A stretch of 64,000 bases of DNA from an uncultured Saprospiraceae bacterium (GTDB lineage: Bacteria; Bacteroidota; Bacteroidia; Chitinophagales; Saprospiraceae), in NCBI GenBank assembly GCA_937980645.1, contig CALJPQ010000009.1, positions 304,018 through 368,017 on the forward strand. Reading direction: 5' to 3'. The translations under genes and the position numbers were made by a program. Under the pieces are notes generated by a model that did no database searches, was not told the origin of the DNA, and was given only the letters and a program-made list of their open reading frames with translations. The stretch's first letter is position 1. Each line of letters starts with the position of its first letter. This document shows, piece by piece, positions 35,491 through 44,310 of the stretch.

Positions 35491-36950
35491 GCTCGGGCAA
35501 ACAGCACGCGCCGCTGGCTGGGCTTGCCGGTCAGCACGCAGGTGCCCGCTTCGGCTTCGCCGTCCAACGGAATGCAGCGAATGGTAGCTTTTGTGCGCTC
35601 CTTGATTTCCAGCTCTGTCTCGGTCGTGCCGTCCCAGTGGGCCAAGACGAAACCTCCTTTTTCCTCCAAAACAGCCTCAAAATCGGCCCAAGTGTCCACG
35701 CGCGTGATGTGCGCATCGCGGTAGGCTTTGGCGCGCTCGAAGAGGTTTTGCTGGATGTCGTGCAGCAATCGCTCCACATATTCGTCAATGCTGCCCAGCG
35801 GGACGTTAGTTTTTTCTTTCGTGTCGCGGCGGGCCACTTCCACCTGGCCAGCGTCTAAGTCGCGCTGGCCCAGGCCCAGGCGCACGGGCACGCCGATCAT
35901 TTCGTACTCGGCGAATTTGAAGCCCGGGCGGTTCTGGTCGTCGTTGTCCACTTTGACCGAGATGCCGCGGGCGCGCAGGCGGGCGGCAATCTGGTCGGCG
36001 GCTTCCATCAGCGCGGGTACGGGCTTGGGTATGGGCACGATGACGACCTGAATAGGCGCCAGTCGGGGGGGCAGTACTAGGCCGTCGTCGTCGGAGTGCG
36101 TCATCACCAGGCCGCCGATGAGGCGCGTGGAGACGCCCCACGACGTCGCCCAAACGTACTCCTGCTGGTTGTCTTTGTTCAGGAAGAGCACATCGAAGGC
36201 TTTGGCAAAGTTTTGCCCCAAGAAGTGCGAGGTGCCGGCCTGGAGGGCTTTGCCGTCCTGCATGAGTGCTTCGATGCAAAACGTTTCGTCGGCGCCAGCG
36301 AAGCGCTCGTTGGGGGTTTTTACGCCCTTGATGACCGGCATCGCCATGTAGTCTTCGGCGAAGCGGCGGTAGATTTCTAAGATTTTCAGCGTTTCTTCCA
36401 TGGCTTCCTCGCTCGTGGCGTGGGCGGTATGGCCCTCCTGCCACAGGAATTCGGCCGTGCGCAGAAAGGCGCGGGTGCGCATTTCCCAGCGCACCACGTT
36501 GGCCCATTGGTTGATGAGCAGCGGCAGGTCGCGATAGCTTTGGATCCAGTCGCGATAGGTATTCCAGATGATGGTTTCCGACGTGGGCCGTACGATGAGT
36601 TCCTCTTCCAATTTAGCCTCAGGGTCCACGATGACGCCCTGCCCGTTGGGGTCGTTTTTGAGGCGATAGTGGGTAACGACAGCGCATTCTTTGGCGAAGC
36701 CCTCCACATGCGCGGCTTCGCGGCTGAGGAAGCTTTTCGGAATAAAAAGCGGGAAATACGCATTGACGTGGCCGGTTTCCTTAAACATGCCGTCTAAGGC
36801 GTCGCGCATTTTTTCCCAAATGGCAAAACCGTGTGGGCGAATGACCATGCAACCGCGCACGGGCGAGTTGTCGGCCAGGCCGGCTTTGCGCACAATGTCT
36901 AAATACCACTGCGAGTAATCTTCGGAACGAGGCGTGATTTCTTTTGCCAT
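35484..36950 (-). CDS. proS: Prolyl-tRNA synthetase (eukaryote/archaeon-like type)
   Basis: The ATG at 36950 gives [20 protein letters not shown], the normal start of the family. The 488-aa enzyme charges tRNA-Pro. Class II motifs are seen: motif 2 in [26 protein letters not shown], and motif 3 around [34 protein letters not shown]. An anticodon-binding domain follows, then a C-terminal domain ending RRVLFARAY. This type lacks the bacterial editing insertion and is usual in Bacteroidota. Confidence 0.96.
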   Translation of the reverse strand: MAKEITPRSEDYSQWYLDIVRKAGLADNSPVRGCMVIRPHGFAIWEKMRDALDGMFKETGHVNAYFPLFIPKSFLSREAAHVEGFAKECAVVTHYRLKNDPNGQGVIVDPEAKLEEELIVRPTSETIIWNTYRDWIQSYRDLPLLINQWANVVRWEMRTRAFLRTAEFLWQEGHTAHATSEEAMEETLKILEIYRRFAEDYMAMPVIKGVKTPNERFAGADETFCIEALMQDGKALQAGTSHFLGQNFAKAFDVLFLNKDNQQEYVWATSWGVSTRLIGGLVMTHSDDDGLVLPPRLAPIQVVIVPIPKPVPALMEAADQIAARLRARGISVKVDNDDQNRPGFKFAEYEMIGVPVRLGLGQRDLDAGQVEVARRDTKEKTNVPLGSIDEYVERLLHDIQQNLFERAKAYRDAHITRVDTWADFEAVLEEKGGFVLAHWDGTTETELEIKERTKATIRCIPLDGEAEAGTCVLTGKPSQRRVLFARAY

Positions 36951-37117
36951 GAAGCGATGCTGAACTAAATTTGTAGGGTTAAAGAGGGAACGGAATACTT
37001 GTCGAGGGCAAGCCAATGGGTTGTTTTAACATATTTTGACGGCCTTTCGCGGCTTTAAGCCAACTTTAACCAATCTAATGTGTTGACTTTAAATAGCCTT
37101 TAACGTCAAGAGGCGCG

Positions 37118-37125
37118 CAAAGGTA
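37118..37125 (-). promoter_or_regulatory. -7 box TACCTTTG facing proS
   Basis: Exact minus-strand consensus. It predicts a leader of about 160 nt before proS. It lies only 2 bp from the oppositely directed box at 37128-37135. Confidence 0.5.
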
Positions 37126-37127
37126 AG

Positions 37128-37135
37128 TACATTTG
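37128..37135 (+). promoter_or_regulatory. -7 box TACATTTG facing the WG-rich protein gene
   Basis: Exact plus-strand consensus 55 bp before the preferred start at 37191. It sits back to back with the proS -7 box. Confidence 0.55.
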
Positions 37136-37190
37136 ACCCCGTAAACCGATGCCACGCATTCATCCTTCAAACACGCTAATGCAACACGCT

Positions 37191-38558
37191 ATGAAAAATA
37201 TCCGCTTTCTCTTCGCCTTGTTGGTAGGGCTGGTGGTAACCGTCGGCGCGCAAGCGCAAGACGATCTTTACTTCGACCCGGCCACCGACCAGCATGCCTT
37301 TGTCAGACAGGAGCCACGCGAGCAAAACAACGTTACGCGCCGCTACTACGACGACGAGGACTATTACTACGACGACGGCTACGACTTTGAGTATTCCTCG
37401 CGTATTCGGCGCTTCCACCGCCCGATGCGGATCGTGGATTACTACGACCCGTTCTTTGTGGATATGTGGATGTACGATCCCTTCTTCACGCCCGGCATGA
37501 GCATTTACGTCGGTGGCTTTGCCGACTACTGGATGTGGCGCCGCTGGATGCGCTGGCGCACGTGGAATGTCTGGGCCTGGAACGATCCCTTCTGGGGCTG
37601 GGGCTTCAACACTTGGGGCTGGGGTTGGGGCTGGAATACGTGGGGCTGGGGCTGGAACGCCCCCTGGTACAACCCGTGGGTATGGAACAACTACTTCTAC
37701 GACCCCTACTGGGTGTGGAACGGCTTCAACCCGTACTTCTGCCCCACCAATGTGTGGATCAACAACTACTACTGGGTCAACAACAACTGGAACAACCGGC
37801 CCGATGGCTATGTGCCGCGCACCTATACTGGCCCGCGCCGCGGTGGCACGGAGGTTAGCCCCAGCGGCTTTGCGCGCATCGCCAGCAATACGTCGCCTTC
37901 CGAACGCTTAGCGCCTCCGCGCGCTGGGGCTGAGGTCATCGAGCTGAAGCCGCAACGCCCGACACAGGGCCGCGTGGAAACGACGCCTGCCGAGCGCCTG
38001 CCGCAAGACCGCGTAGGCACCGACCGCGAGGGCGCCCGGCCCACCACACCGCCGCGTACAGGCGCTGAAGGCGTCCGCCCCGACGGCCGCCGCGAGACGG
38101 CTCCGGCCGAACCTTACCGCCCGGGCCGTGAAGGCGCTGAGCCGCAACGCCCGCCGCGAGAAGCCGCACCCGCCCGGCCCACCACTCCGCCGGATCGCAT
38201 GCCGCGCACGGCACCCGAACGCATGCCGCGCGAAGCCACACCCGAACGGCCCAGCCGACCCAACACGGAGCCGCAACGCCCGCCGCGCCGCGATGAAACG
38301 CCCAGCCGCGACTACATGCCTCAGCGCCGCGAGTCGCCGCGCTCCGACGATGGCGGCCGATACGAGCGCCCCAGCCGTAGTAGCGAACCCTCGCGCTCTT
38401 ACGATACGCCCAGCCGTTCCTATGACCGGCCCTCCAGCAGCCCCAGCGGACGCTCCGGCGGCGGCGGCTTCGAGCGCTCCGGCAGCAGCCCCAGCGGTGG
38501 TGGACGCACCTCTTCGCCACCCTCCAGCGGTGGCGGCAGCCCACGCGGACGACAATAG
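37191..38558 (+). CDS. Secreted low-complexity protein: Trp/Tyr/Asn-rich segment and Pro/Arg-rich tail
   Basis: The ATG at 37191 gives a signal peptide (about 1-23, ending GAQAQ); an in-frame ATG at 37149 would place 14 residues before it. The 455-aa protein has an acidic Tyr/Asp stretch (about 50-68), then a region (about 85-205) very rich in Trp, Tyr, Asn and Gly with WGWG and NTWGWG repeats, then a long disordered Pro/Arg/Ser/Gly-rich tail rich in RPxR and ERMPR-like motifs. No enzymatic domain is seen. Similar proteins occur in Bacteroidota without known function. It could be a surface, matrix or polysaccharide-binding protein; that is inference. Confidence 0.72.
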   Translation: MKNIRFLFALLVGLVVTVGAQAQDDLYFDPATDQHAFVRQEPREQNNVTRRYYDDEDYYYDDGYDFEYSSRIRRFHRPMRIVDYYDPFFVDMWMYDPFFTPGMSIYVGGFADYWMWRRWMRWRTWNVWAWNDPFWGWGFNTWGWGWGWNTWGWGWNAPWYNPWVWNNYFYDPYWVWNGFNPYFCPTNVWINNYYWVNNNWNNRPDGYVPRTYTGPRRGGTEVSPSGFARIASNTSPSERLAPPRAGAEVIELKPQRPTQGRVETTPAERLPQDRVGTDREGARPTTPPRTGAEGVRPDGRRETAPAEPYRPGREGAEPQRPPREAAPARPTTPPDRMPRTAPERMPREATPERPSRPNTEPQRPPRRDETPSRDYMPQRRESPRSDDGGRYERPSRSSEPSRSYDTPSRSYDRPSSSPSGRSGGGGFERSGSSPSGGGRTSSPPSSGGGSPRGRQ

Positions 38559-38621
38559 CCAAACCAATACGGCAAAGCGGTGGCGCCTCTTCCATGCGCA
38601 GACCCTTAGCCAGCACACCTG

Positions 38622-38667
38622 ATGGGTGGAAATGGGTTGTACCTCCTCTTTCCACCCATTTCTTTTA
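38622..38667 (+). terminator. Intrinsic terminator after the WG-rich protein gene
   Basis: A perfect 11-bp stem (38622-38632 with 38649-38659) is followed by TTCTTTT. Confidence 0.8.
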
Positions 38668-38712
38668 CCGCTCCGACCATACTCCTTTCATCCATTCAAC
38701 TGCAGCGACATC

Positions 38713-40179
38713 ATGAAACACGTCATCTGGGCCATCCTGGCCCTCTTCGCCATAAACCTCTCGGCCCAAACGGCCGCCGATGCCATTCGATATACCTATC
38801 TCAATCCTGCAGGCACGGGTCGGGTGCTCGGCGTCGGCGGTGCTTTTGGCGCGCTCGGCGCAGAATTTACCTCTACCAGCCTCAATCCGGCGGGCTTAGC
38901 CATGTACCGTTCGGGTGAATTGGTCTTTTCGCCCACGCTGCGCTTTACCCGCGTAGATGCCGCTCTGCCCGGCGCCGGCGCTCCCTACGTTGAACGCGGC
39001 TCTGCTTTCCGCTTTGACAACGTCGGCATTGTCTTCCACACCCCACCGCGCCGTAGCCGCTGGAAAACTTACAACGTCGGCATCGGCCTGAACCAGTTAG
39101 CCAATTTCAACCGCGACATCTACTACGCAGGCTATGCGCCCGGTACGCTGCTCAACCCCTGGTTTGAGGAAGCTCGCCCGCTGTTGCAGGCCAATCCTAA
39201 CGGCAGTACCCTCGACCCATTCACCGGCGGGCTGGCCTTCGAGACGGGCGCCTTTTATTTCCAAAATAACCGCCCTTCGTACGACTTTGAGGGCAACGAA
39301 AATGCGGATATACGCCGCACGCACACCATTGCCCAGAGCGGACGCATCAACGAGCTGGTCTTCTCTATGGCCGGCAACTACGACGAACGGCTCTTCATCG
39401 GCGCTACTTTCGGCGTGCCCTTCGCCCGATACCGCTTCGAGGGCGACTATGCCGAACAGGATGCCAACGACAACGTCATCTACTTCGACGAACTGGCTTT
39501 TACGGAATACTACGAAACCGAAGGGTTGGGCCTCAACGGCAAATTTGGCATCATCTTCCGCGCCAGCCAGGCCTTCCGCATCGGCACCTATTTCCACACA
39601 CCTACGTGGTGGCGCTTGACGGACAATTTTAACAATGCCTTTCTGTATCAATTCACCGACGGCACGGGTACCAACCGCACTACGGCCCAATCGCCAGAGG
39701 GTACCTTTGACTATCGCTTAGCGACACCCTGGCGCGCCGGCATGAGCACGGCTATCCTTTTCGATAAAAAAGGCTTCGTCAGTGCCGACGTGGAATGGGT
39801 GGATTACAGCGCTGCACGCTACAACTTCACGCCGCGTACGGCCAACACTGCCCTGAAAGAGCAGGAACGCCAGGTCAATAACCAGATTCGCCGCCGCTAC
39901 GAGGGCGCCATGAACATCCGCCTCGGTGGTGAGCTGGCCCTGTCGGTCTTTCGCCTGCGCGGCGGTGTGAGCCTGCTGGGCAAACCTGAAGTTGGTGAAG
40001 AAAGCTTCAACGTCGGCTATTCGGGTGGCGTTGGTGTCAAGGGCCAGGGCTTCTTCCTCGATCTCGGTGTGCGCACGGCAGCGCCTGTGGGCACTGTCGT
40101 GCCATATGCTGGTGGGCCGGTGGTCAGCACGCAAGGGCGAGTTACGGATGTCATGCTCTCCATCGGGTTTAAGTTTTGA
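38713..40179 (+). CDS. FadL/OmpP1-type outer-membrane transport protein
   Basis: The ATG at 38713 gives a signal peptide (about 1-19, ending LSAQT) and lies after the terminator, whereas the longer frame would begin within it. The 488-aa protein has the N-terminal pattern typical of the family (ALGAEFTSTSLNPAGLAMYR) and many amphipathic beta-strands, ending VMLSIGFKF with the terminal Phe common in barrels. FadL-type proteins take up hydrophobic compounds such as long-chain fatty acids. Substrate is not determinable here. Confidence 0.83.
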   Translation: MKHVIWAILALFAINLSAQTAADAIRYTYLNPAGTGRVLGVGGAFGALGAEFTSTSLNPAGLAMYRSGELVFSPTLRFTRVDAALPGAGAPYVERGSAFRFDNVGIVFHTPPRRSRWKTYNVGIGLNQLANFNRDIYYAGYAPGTLLNPWFEEARPLLQANPNGSTLDPFTGGLAFETGAFYFQNNRPSYDFEGNENADIRRTHTIAQSGRINELVFSMAGNYDERLFIGATFGVPFARYRFEGDYAEQDANDNVIYFDELAFTEYYETEGLGLNGKFGIIFRASQAFRIGTYFHTPTWWRLTDNFNNAFLYQFTDGTGTNRTTAQSPEGTFDYRLATPWRAGMSTAILFDKKGFVSADVEWVDYSAARYNFTPRTANTALKEQERQVNNQIRRRYEGAMNIRLGGELALSVFRLRGGVSLLGKPEVGEESFNVGYSGGVGVKGQGFFLDLGVRTAAPVGTVVPYAGGPVVSTQGRVTDVMLSIGFKF

Positions 40180-40358
40180 CCAGCGCAACTACAGGCTAAG
40201 CAACCAGGCGACTGCTCGAAAAAACGTTTTTTGCCCATCCTGTACAAAAATAGGCCGCCCAACATGCGTCAGGAGGTGTTTACCTTCGCTCCCAAATTGC
40301 GCTGAGGGCGTCCTTTCTGCCTTTGGCGAGGTCTGCTGGCTAAAAAATCTACATCAAT

Positions 40359-41855
40359 ATGCGCCTGGTTTTCATCTTATTAGCCTTGTTTGTGGCCGCT
40401 GCTGTGTGGGCCCAACACGAGGAGCACGGCAGTTGTGGCTATATGGGCAAATCGCCGTGGTTGGAGTGGTACCAGCGGAATACGGGAGTGTTTGACACGC
40501 CAGAAAACGGAGATACGGCCTGGCTATACGTGCCGGCGACGCTGCACATTGTGGGCACCAACACCGGCAGCGGCTATTTTGGCTTAGACCAGGCGCTGCG
40601 GGCTATGTGTCGGCTCAATCAACAGTTTGAGCCGGCCTACATTCGGTTTTACCTGATGCCAGGCGATGCGGTGCGTTATCACAACAACAGCAATTGGTAC
40701 AACCACGATTTTAGCGGTGGCGCGCAAATGCTGCAAACGGTGGTGCCACCGCTGCGCAACCGCCTGAACATCTTTGTGGTGGCCGACCCGGCGGGCAACT
40801 GCGGCTACGCCTGGTTCGATGGCGTGGTAATGCGGAACAGCTGCTCTGGCCCGGACAACACCACCTGGGCGCATGAAGTTGGGCATCACTTCTCCCTGCC
40901 TCACACCTTTTTCGGCTGGGAAGGATTTACCTGGAATTACAGCACGCCCGCACCTGCCGACGTGTCGGGTATTCCGGTGGAAAGAACCGACGGCTCCAAC
41001 TGCTATGCGGCTGGCGATGGCTTTTGCGATACGCCGCCCGATTACCTGAACTACCGCTGGGCCTGCGACACGGCAGGCCGAAGCACCGTGCCGCAGATAG
41101 ATCCCACCGGCGCTTCCTTCCGCTCGGATGCATCGCTCATCATGAGCTACGCCTTCGACCGCTGCGCCAGTCGCTTCAGCCCGGAGCAGATAGCGGCTAT
41201 GCGCGCCAACCTGCGCACGGAACACAAGGCCTACCTGCAGCTGACCAGCCCACTGCCCGAAATTCCCGACGATGTGCAAGTGGAGCTCATCAGCCCCTCA
41301 GACTCGACGCAGGTAGTGCAGTTCAACCACGTCGAACTGAAGTGGAAAAAAGTTCCAGGAGCACGTTATTATGTCGTTGAGGTAAGCCGCTCGCCCGACT
41401 TCGTCAGCCGCTTTTATAGCGAGACGCTCATTGATGCCGATCACGTAACCATTACCAAGACGCTGCCGAACAACTGGACGCTCTTCTGGCGGGTGCGCGC
41501 GTACAGCGATTGGGACGTGTGCCAGCCTTTCGACCAGGCGCAAATCGGCTCCTTCCGCACACAAAATCTGTCGGCTACCAACGAGCTGGAGCGTCAGGTG
41601 GCCCTTTTACTCAAGCCCAACCCGACATCGGTGGGCCAACCCGCTCAGTTTGTGGCGCAGGTTGAGAGTGCCATGGACGTCCAGCTGACCATCCACGACG
41701 CTACAGGCCGCCTGTGCTGGCAGCAGCCCGTGCGCCTGTATCCCGGCGAGAACACGATGACGCTGCCCGTTGAGCGCTTAGAGGCCGGCGCTTACATCCT
41801 GGCTATGCGCAACGAGCTAGGCATCGCTATTCGCCGCTTCATCGTGGCCGACTGA
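40359..41855 (+). CDS. M43 (pappalysin)-type zinc metalloprotease with T9SS tail
   Basis: This 498-aa protein has a signal peptide (about 1-18). The zinc motif HExxHxxxxxH is His172, Glu173, His176 and His182 (HEVGHHFSLPH), and the Met-turn is in IMSYAFDRC. A fibronectin-like domain follows (about 300-400). A degenerate type A sorting domain lies at the end (LLLKPNPTSVGQPAQF ... LEAGAYILAM), so export by T9SS is likely. It probably degrades extracellular protein. The flippase gene starts 10 bp after its stop. Confidence 0.86.
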   Translation: MRLVFILLALFVAAAVWAQHEEHGSCGYMGKSPWLEWYQRNTGVFDTPENGDTAWLYVPATLHIVGTNTGSGYFGLDQALRAMCRLNQQFEPAYIRFYLMPGDAVRYHNNSNWYNHDFSGGAQMLQTVVPPLRNRLNIFVVADPAGNCGYAWFDGVVMRNSCSGPDNTTWAHEVGHHFSLPHTFFGWEGFTWNYSTPAPADVSGIPVERTDGSNCYAAGDGFCDTPPDYLNYRWACDTAGRSTVPQIDPTGASFRSDASLIMSYAFDRCASRFSPEQIAAMRANLRTEHKAYLQLTSPLPEIPDDVQVELISPSDSTQVVQFNHVELKWKKVPGARYYVVEVSRSPDFVSRFYSETLIDADHVTITKTLPNNWTLFWRVRAYSDWDVCQPFDQAQIGSFRTQNLSATNELERQVALLLKPNPTSVGQPAQFVAQVESAMDVQLTIHDATGRLCWQQPVRLYPGENTMTLPVERLEAGAYILAMRNELGIAIRRFIVAD

Positions 41856-41865
41856 CCACACGCGC

Positions 41866-43407
41866 ATGGGCGTCATTCAGCGACAGGGCCTCAAGTACAC
41901 CGTGTTGAACTTCATCGGACTGGTCATCGGCACGGCCAGTACGCTGCTGGTGTACTCGCGCGCCGAGGTGGTGGAGACGTACGGGCTGGCTCAGTATCTG
42001 CTGAGCCTTTGTGTGCTGAGTTTTCCGCTGCTGTCGCTGTCGGCCCACACGATAGGGGTGCGGTTTTTCCCGCATTTTCAGGAGTTGCCGCGTGGGCGCG
42101 AGGTTTTCTTCGGCTTAATAGTCTTGTTGCCGCTGGCAGGTTGGTTGTTGTGGGCCCTTCCGGCTGTGCTGTGGTGGCCCTGGCTGCAACAGCGAGCGGG
42201 TCTGTCGGGTGCGCACCTGTGGCTGGCCTTTCCGCTGACGCTGTTTTACAGTTTGTCGTTGACGCTGACCTACTACGCCTCGAACCGGCAGCGCATTGTG
42301 GTACCGTCGCTGCTGTTTGAGGTGTCGCTCAAGATGGTACTTCCGCTGCTGATGATTGCCCTCTGGCAAGGCTGGCTAAGCCAGCAGGCGGTATTGGTGC
42401 TGTTAGTCGGGCATTTTGCCTTTGTGTGTGCGGCCTTGTTTTTTTATTTAAAAAAACTTGGCGAACACCCGGCCTGGCCGCGTTGGGCCGAATGGCCGGC
42501 GTCATTGCGCCGCGAAATGCTGGGTTATGGTGCTTTTGGCATCGTCTCCGGGCTGGCGCTGCTACTGGCTACGAAGGCCGACACTTTTCTGGTAGGCAGC
42601 CTGACCGACATGCGGCGCACGGGCATCTATGCCATTGCGCTCAACATCGCCGTGGCCATGGACATTCCGCTCAAAGGGCTGCTGACGGTGAGCATCCCTA
42701 TCATGAGCCAGCATCTGGCCCAAGACAATCGGCCCGCCTTACATGCGCTATACCACTCGGTATCGGTGCACTTGCTGGCTGCCGGGTTGTTTTTGTTCGG
42801 CTGCATCGTGGTGGCGGCCGATGACCTATATCGCATCATGCCCAACAGCGCCGAGGTGTCGGAGGGCAAGCGGGTGCTCTTTCTGCTGTGTGCGGCCAAA
42901 TTGGTCGAGACGGCCATGAGCCTCAACGGCCCGATGGTTTATTACTCGCAGTACTACCGATATTCGCTGGCCTCGTTGGCCGTATTGGCTATGGCCAATG
43001 TGGCGTTTAGCTTGTGGCTCATTCCGCTGCTGGGCATCGCGGGTGCGGCATTGGCAGCGCTCCTGACGGCGTTGGCATATCAGGTGATTGGAGTGGTATT
43101 GGTCTGGCTCAAGTTTGGCCTTCAGCCGTTTTCGAGGAAAACGCTGCTGCTGGCGCTTTTCGCCACAGTAGCCATAGTGCTTGCTGTAATGCTCCCGGAT
43201 ACCGGCTATCCGCTGGCAAACATTGTCGTGCGCGCCGGCGTTTTCTCCCTTGTGTTTGGCGGCCTCACGCTCGGAGCCGGCGTTTTGCCGGAAATGGCGC
43301 AGGCGGTTCGGCATTTCATGGAAAGAATCGGCGCCTTTTGGCGCGGCGAGCCGACGGTCAGCAACGACGCCAACAGCGGTGATAAAGACGCTAACGGTTC
43401 ATCATAG
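41866..43407 (+). CDS. Polysaccharide/oligosaccharide flippase (MATE-like, Wzx family)
   Basis: This 513-aa protein has about 13-14 hydrophobic helices and starts with QGLKYTVLNFIGLVIGTASTLLVYSRA, the usual opening of O-antigen/polysaccharide flippases. A short hydrophilic C-terminal tail contains Asn, Asp and Ser. It should move lipid-linked saccharide across the inner membrane. No glycosyltransferases lie next to it, so the pathway cannot be named. It is 10 bp behind the metalloprotease gene and probably co-transcribed with it. Confidence 0.85.
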   Translation: MGVIQRQGLKYTVLNFIGLVIGTASTLLVYSRAEVVETYGLAQYLLSLCVLSFPLLSLSAHTIGVRFFPHFQELPRGREVFFGLIVLLPLAGWLLWALPAVLWWPWLQQRAGLSGAHLWLAFPLTLFYSLSLTLTYYASNRQRIVVPSLLFEVSLKMVLPLLMIALWQGWLSQQAVLVLLVGHFAFVCAALFFYLKKLGEHPAWPRWAEWPASLRREMLGYGAFGIVSGLALLLATKADTFLVGSLTDMRRTGIYAIALNIAVAMDIPLKGLLTVSIPIMSQHLAQDNRPALHALYHSVSVHLLAAGLFLFGCIVVAADDLYRIMPNSAEVSEGKRVLFLLCAAKLVETAMSLNGPMVYYSQYYRYSLASLAVLAMANVAFSLWLIPLLGIAGAALAALLTALAYQVIGVVLVWLKFGLQPFSRKTLLLALFATVAIVLAVMLPDTGYPLANIVVRAGVFSLVFGGLTLGAGVLPEMAQAVRHFMERIGAFWRGEPTVSNDANSGDKDANGSS

Positions 43408-43467
43408 TGTGCTTTGCCACGTCCCCTATGCCCCCGGCGATTTTTTCACATAAATTCATACTGCTCT

Positions 43468-44298
43468 ATGCTGCGCTTTACGCTCTTTGCCCTGTTGTTG
43501 TTGTGTTGGTTGGGCTGTCAGCACCAGCCTTCTTCGCCGCGTCTGGCGATGTGCCACGCTGATTTTGCTGCCTTTGCCGATGACCCGGCATTTCGGCAGG
43601 CGCACCCGGAGCCGCAGCCGGTGGCGCTGCTGCACGGCGGTCGGCCGGTAACGTTCTTGCTGGATGACAGCACCACTGGACGTGGCTTCCTGGCCCTGGC
43701 ACACCGCAGGACCAATCAGTTTCTGCTCCTCTTCCACGAGTGGTGGGGCCTCAATGACCATATTCGCAACGAAGCCATTCGCTGGACACACGACCTGAAC
43801 ATCCATGTGCTGGCCATTGACCTATACGACGGCCAAGTGGCAACTACTGCTGACGAGGCGCGCCAGCTGATGCAGGGCTGCCAGCCCGAACGCGCCGAGC
43901 GCATCATTCGCGGCGCAGCCGCTTTTCTGGGCGAACAGGCGGACTTCCGAACGCTGGGCTGGTGCTTCGGCGGCGGGTGGTCGCTCAAGGCTGCTCTCCT
44001 GCTGGGCGAACGCGCCAAAGGTTGTGTGGTCTATTACGGTATGCCCGAACGCGACGCCGAACGCCTAAAGGCCCTGCACACTGATGTGCTGTTTGTGCAC
44101 GCCAAACGCGACCGCTGGATTACCGACGAAGTGGTTACCGCCTTTGCCGACAGCATGCGCACCGCCGGCAGAACGCTCCACCTGCGCGAATACGACGCCG
44201 ACCACGCCTTTGCCAACCCTACCGGACAACGCTACCACGAGCCCTCCGCACAGGAAGCCCGCGCCGCCACCCTCGAGTATTTGCGCAAAACGCTTTAG
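43468..44298 (+). CDS. Dienelactone hydrolase family lipoprotein
   Basis: The ATG at 43468 gives a lipoprotein signal with lipobox WLGC (Cys17). The 276-aa alpha/beta hydrolase has the nucleophile Cys in the GWCFGGGWS motif, the acid Asp in HAKRDRW and the His in DADHAFANP, the triad of dienelactone hydrolases. The FHEWWGLNDHIRNEA motif is also typical. The anchor implies the periplasm or outer surface, unusual for this mostly cytoplasmic family. Substrate unknown. Its stop lies 12 bp from the stop of the convergent TonB-dependent receptor. Confidence 0.88.
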   Translation: MLRFTLFALLLLCWLGCQHQPSSPRLAMCHADFAAFADDPAFRQAHPEPQPVALLHGGRPVTFLLDDSTTGRGFLALAHRRTNQFLLLFHEWWGLNDHIRNEAIRWTHDLNIHVLAIDLYDGQVATTADEARQLMQGCQPERAERIIRGAAAFLGEQADFRTLGWCFGGGWSLKAALLLGERAKGCVVYYGMPERDAERLKALHTDVLFVHAKRDRWITDEVVTAFADSMRTAGRTLHLREYDADHAFANPTGQRYHEPSAQEARAATLEYLRKTL

Positions 44299-44310
44299 GC
44301 TCATAGGCGC

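Noticed and set aside
36951..37117. A T-box or similar leader before proS
   Set aside because: The long predicted leader has no specifier or anti-terminator pattern that I can recognise, and T-boxes are not typical of Bacteroidota.
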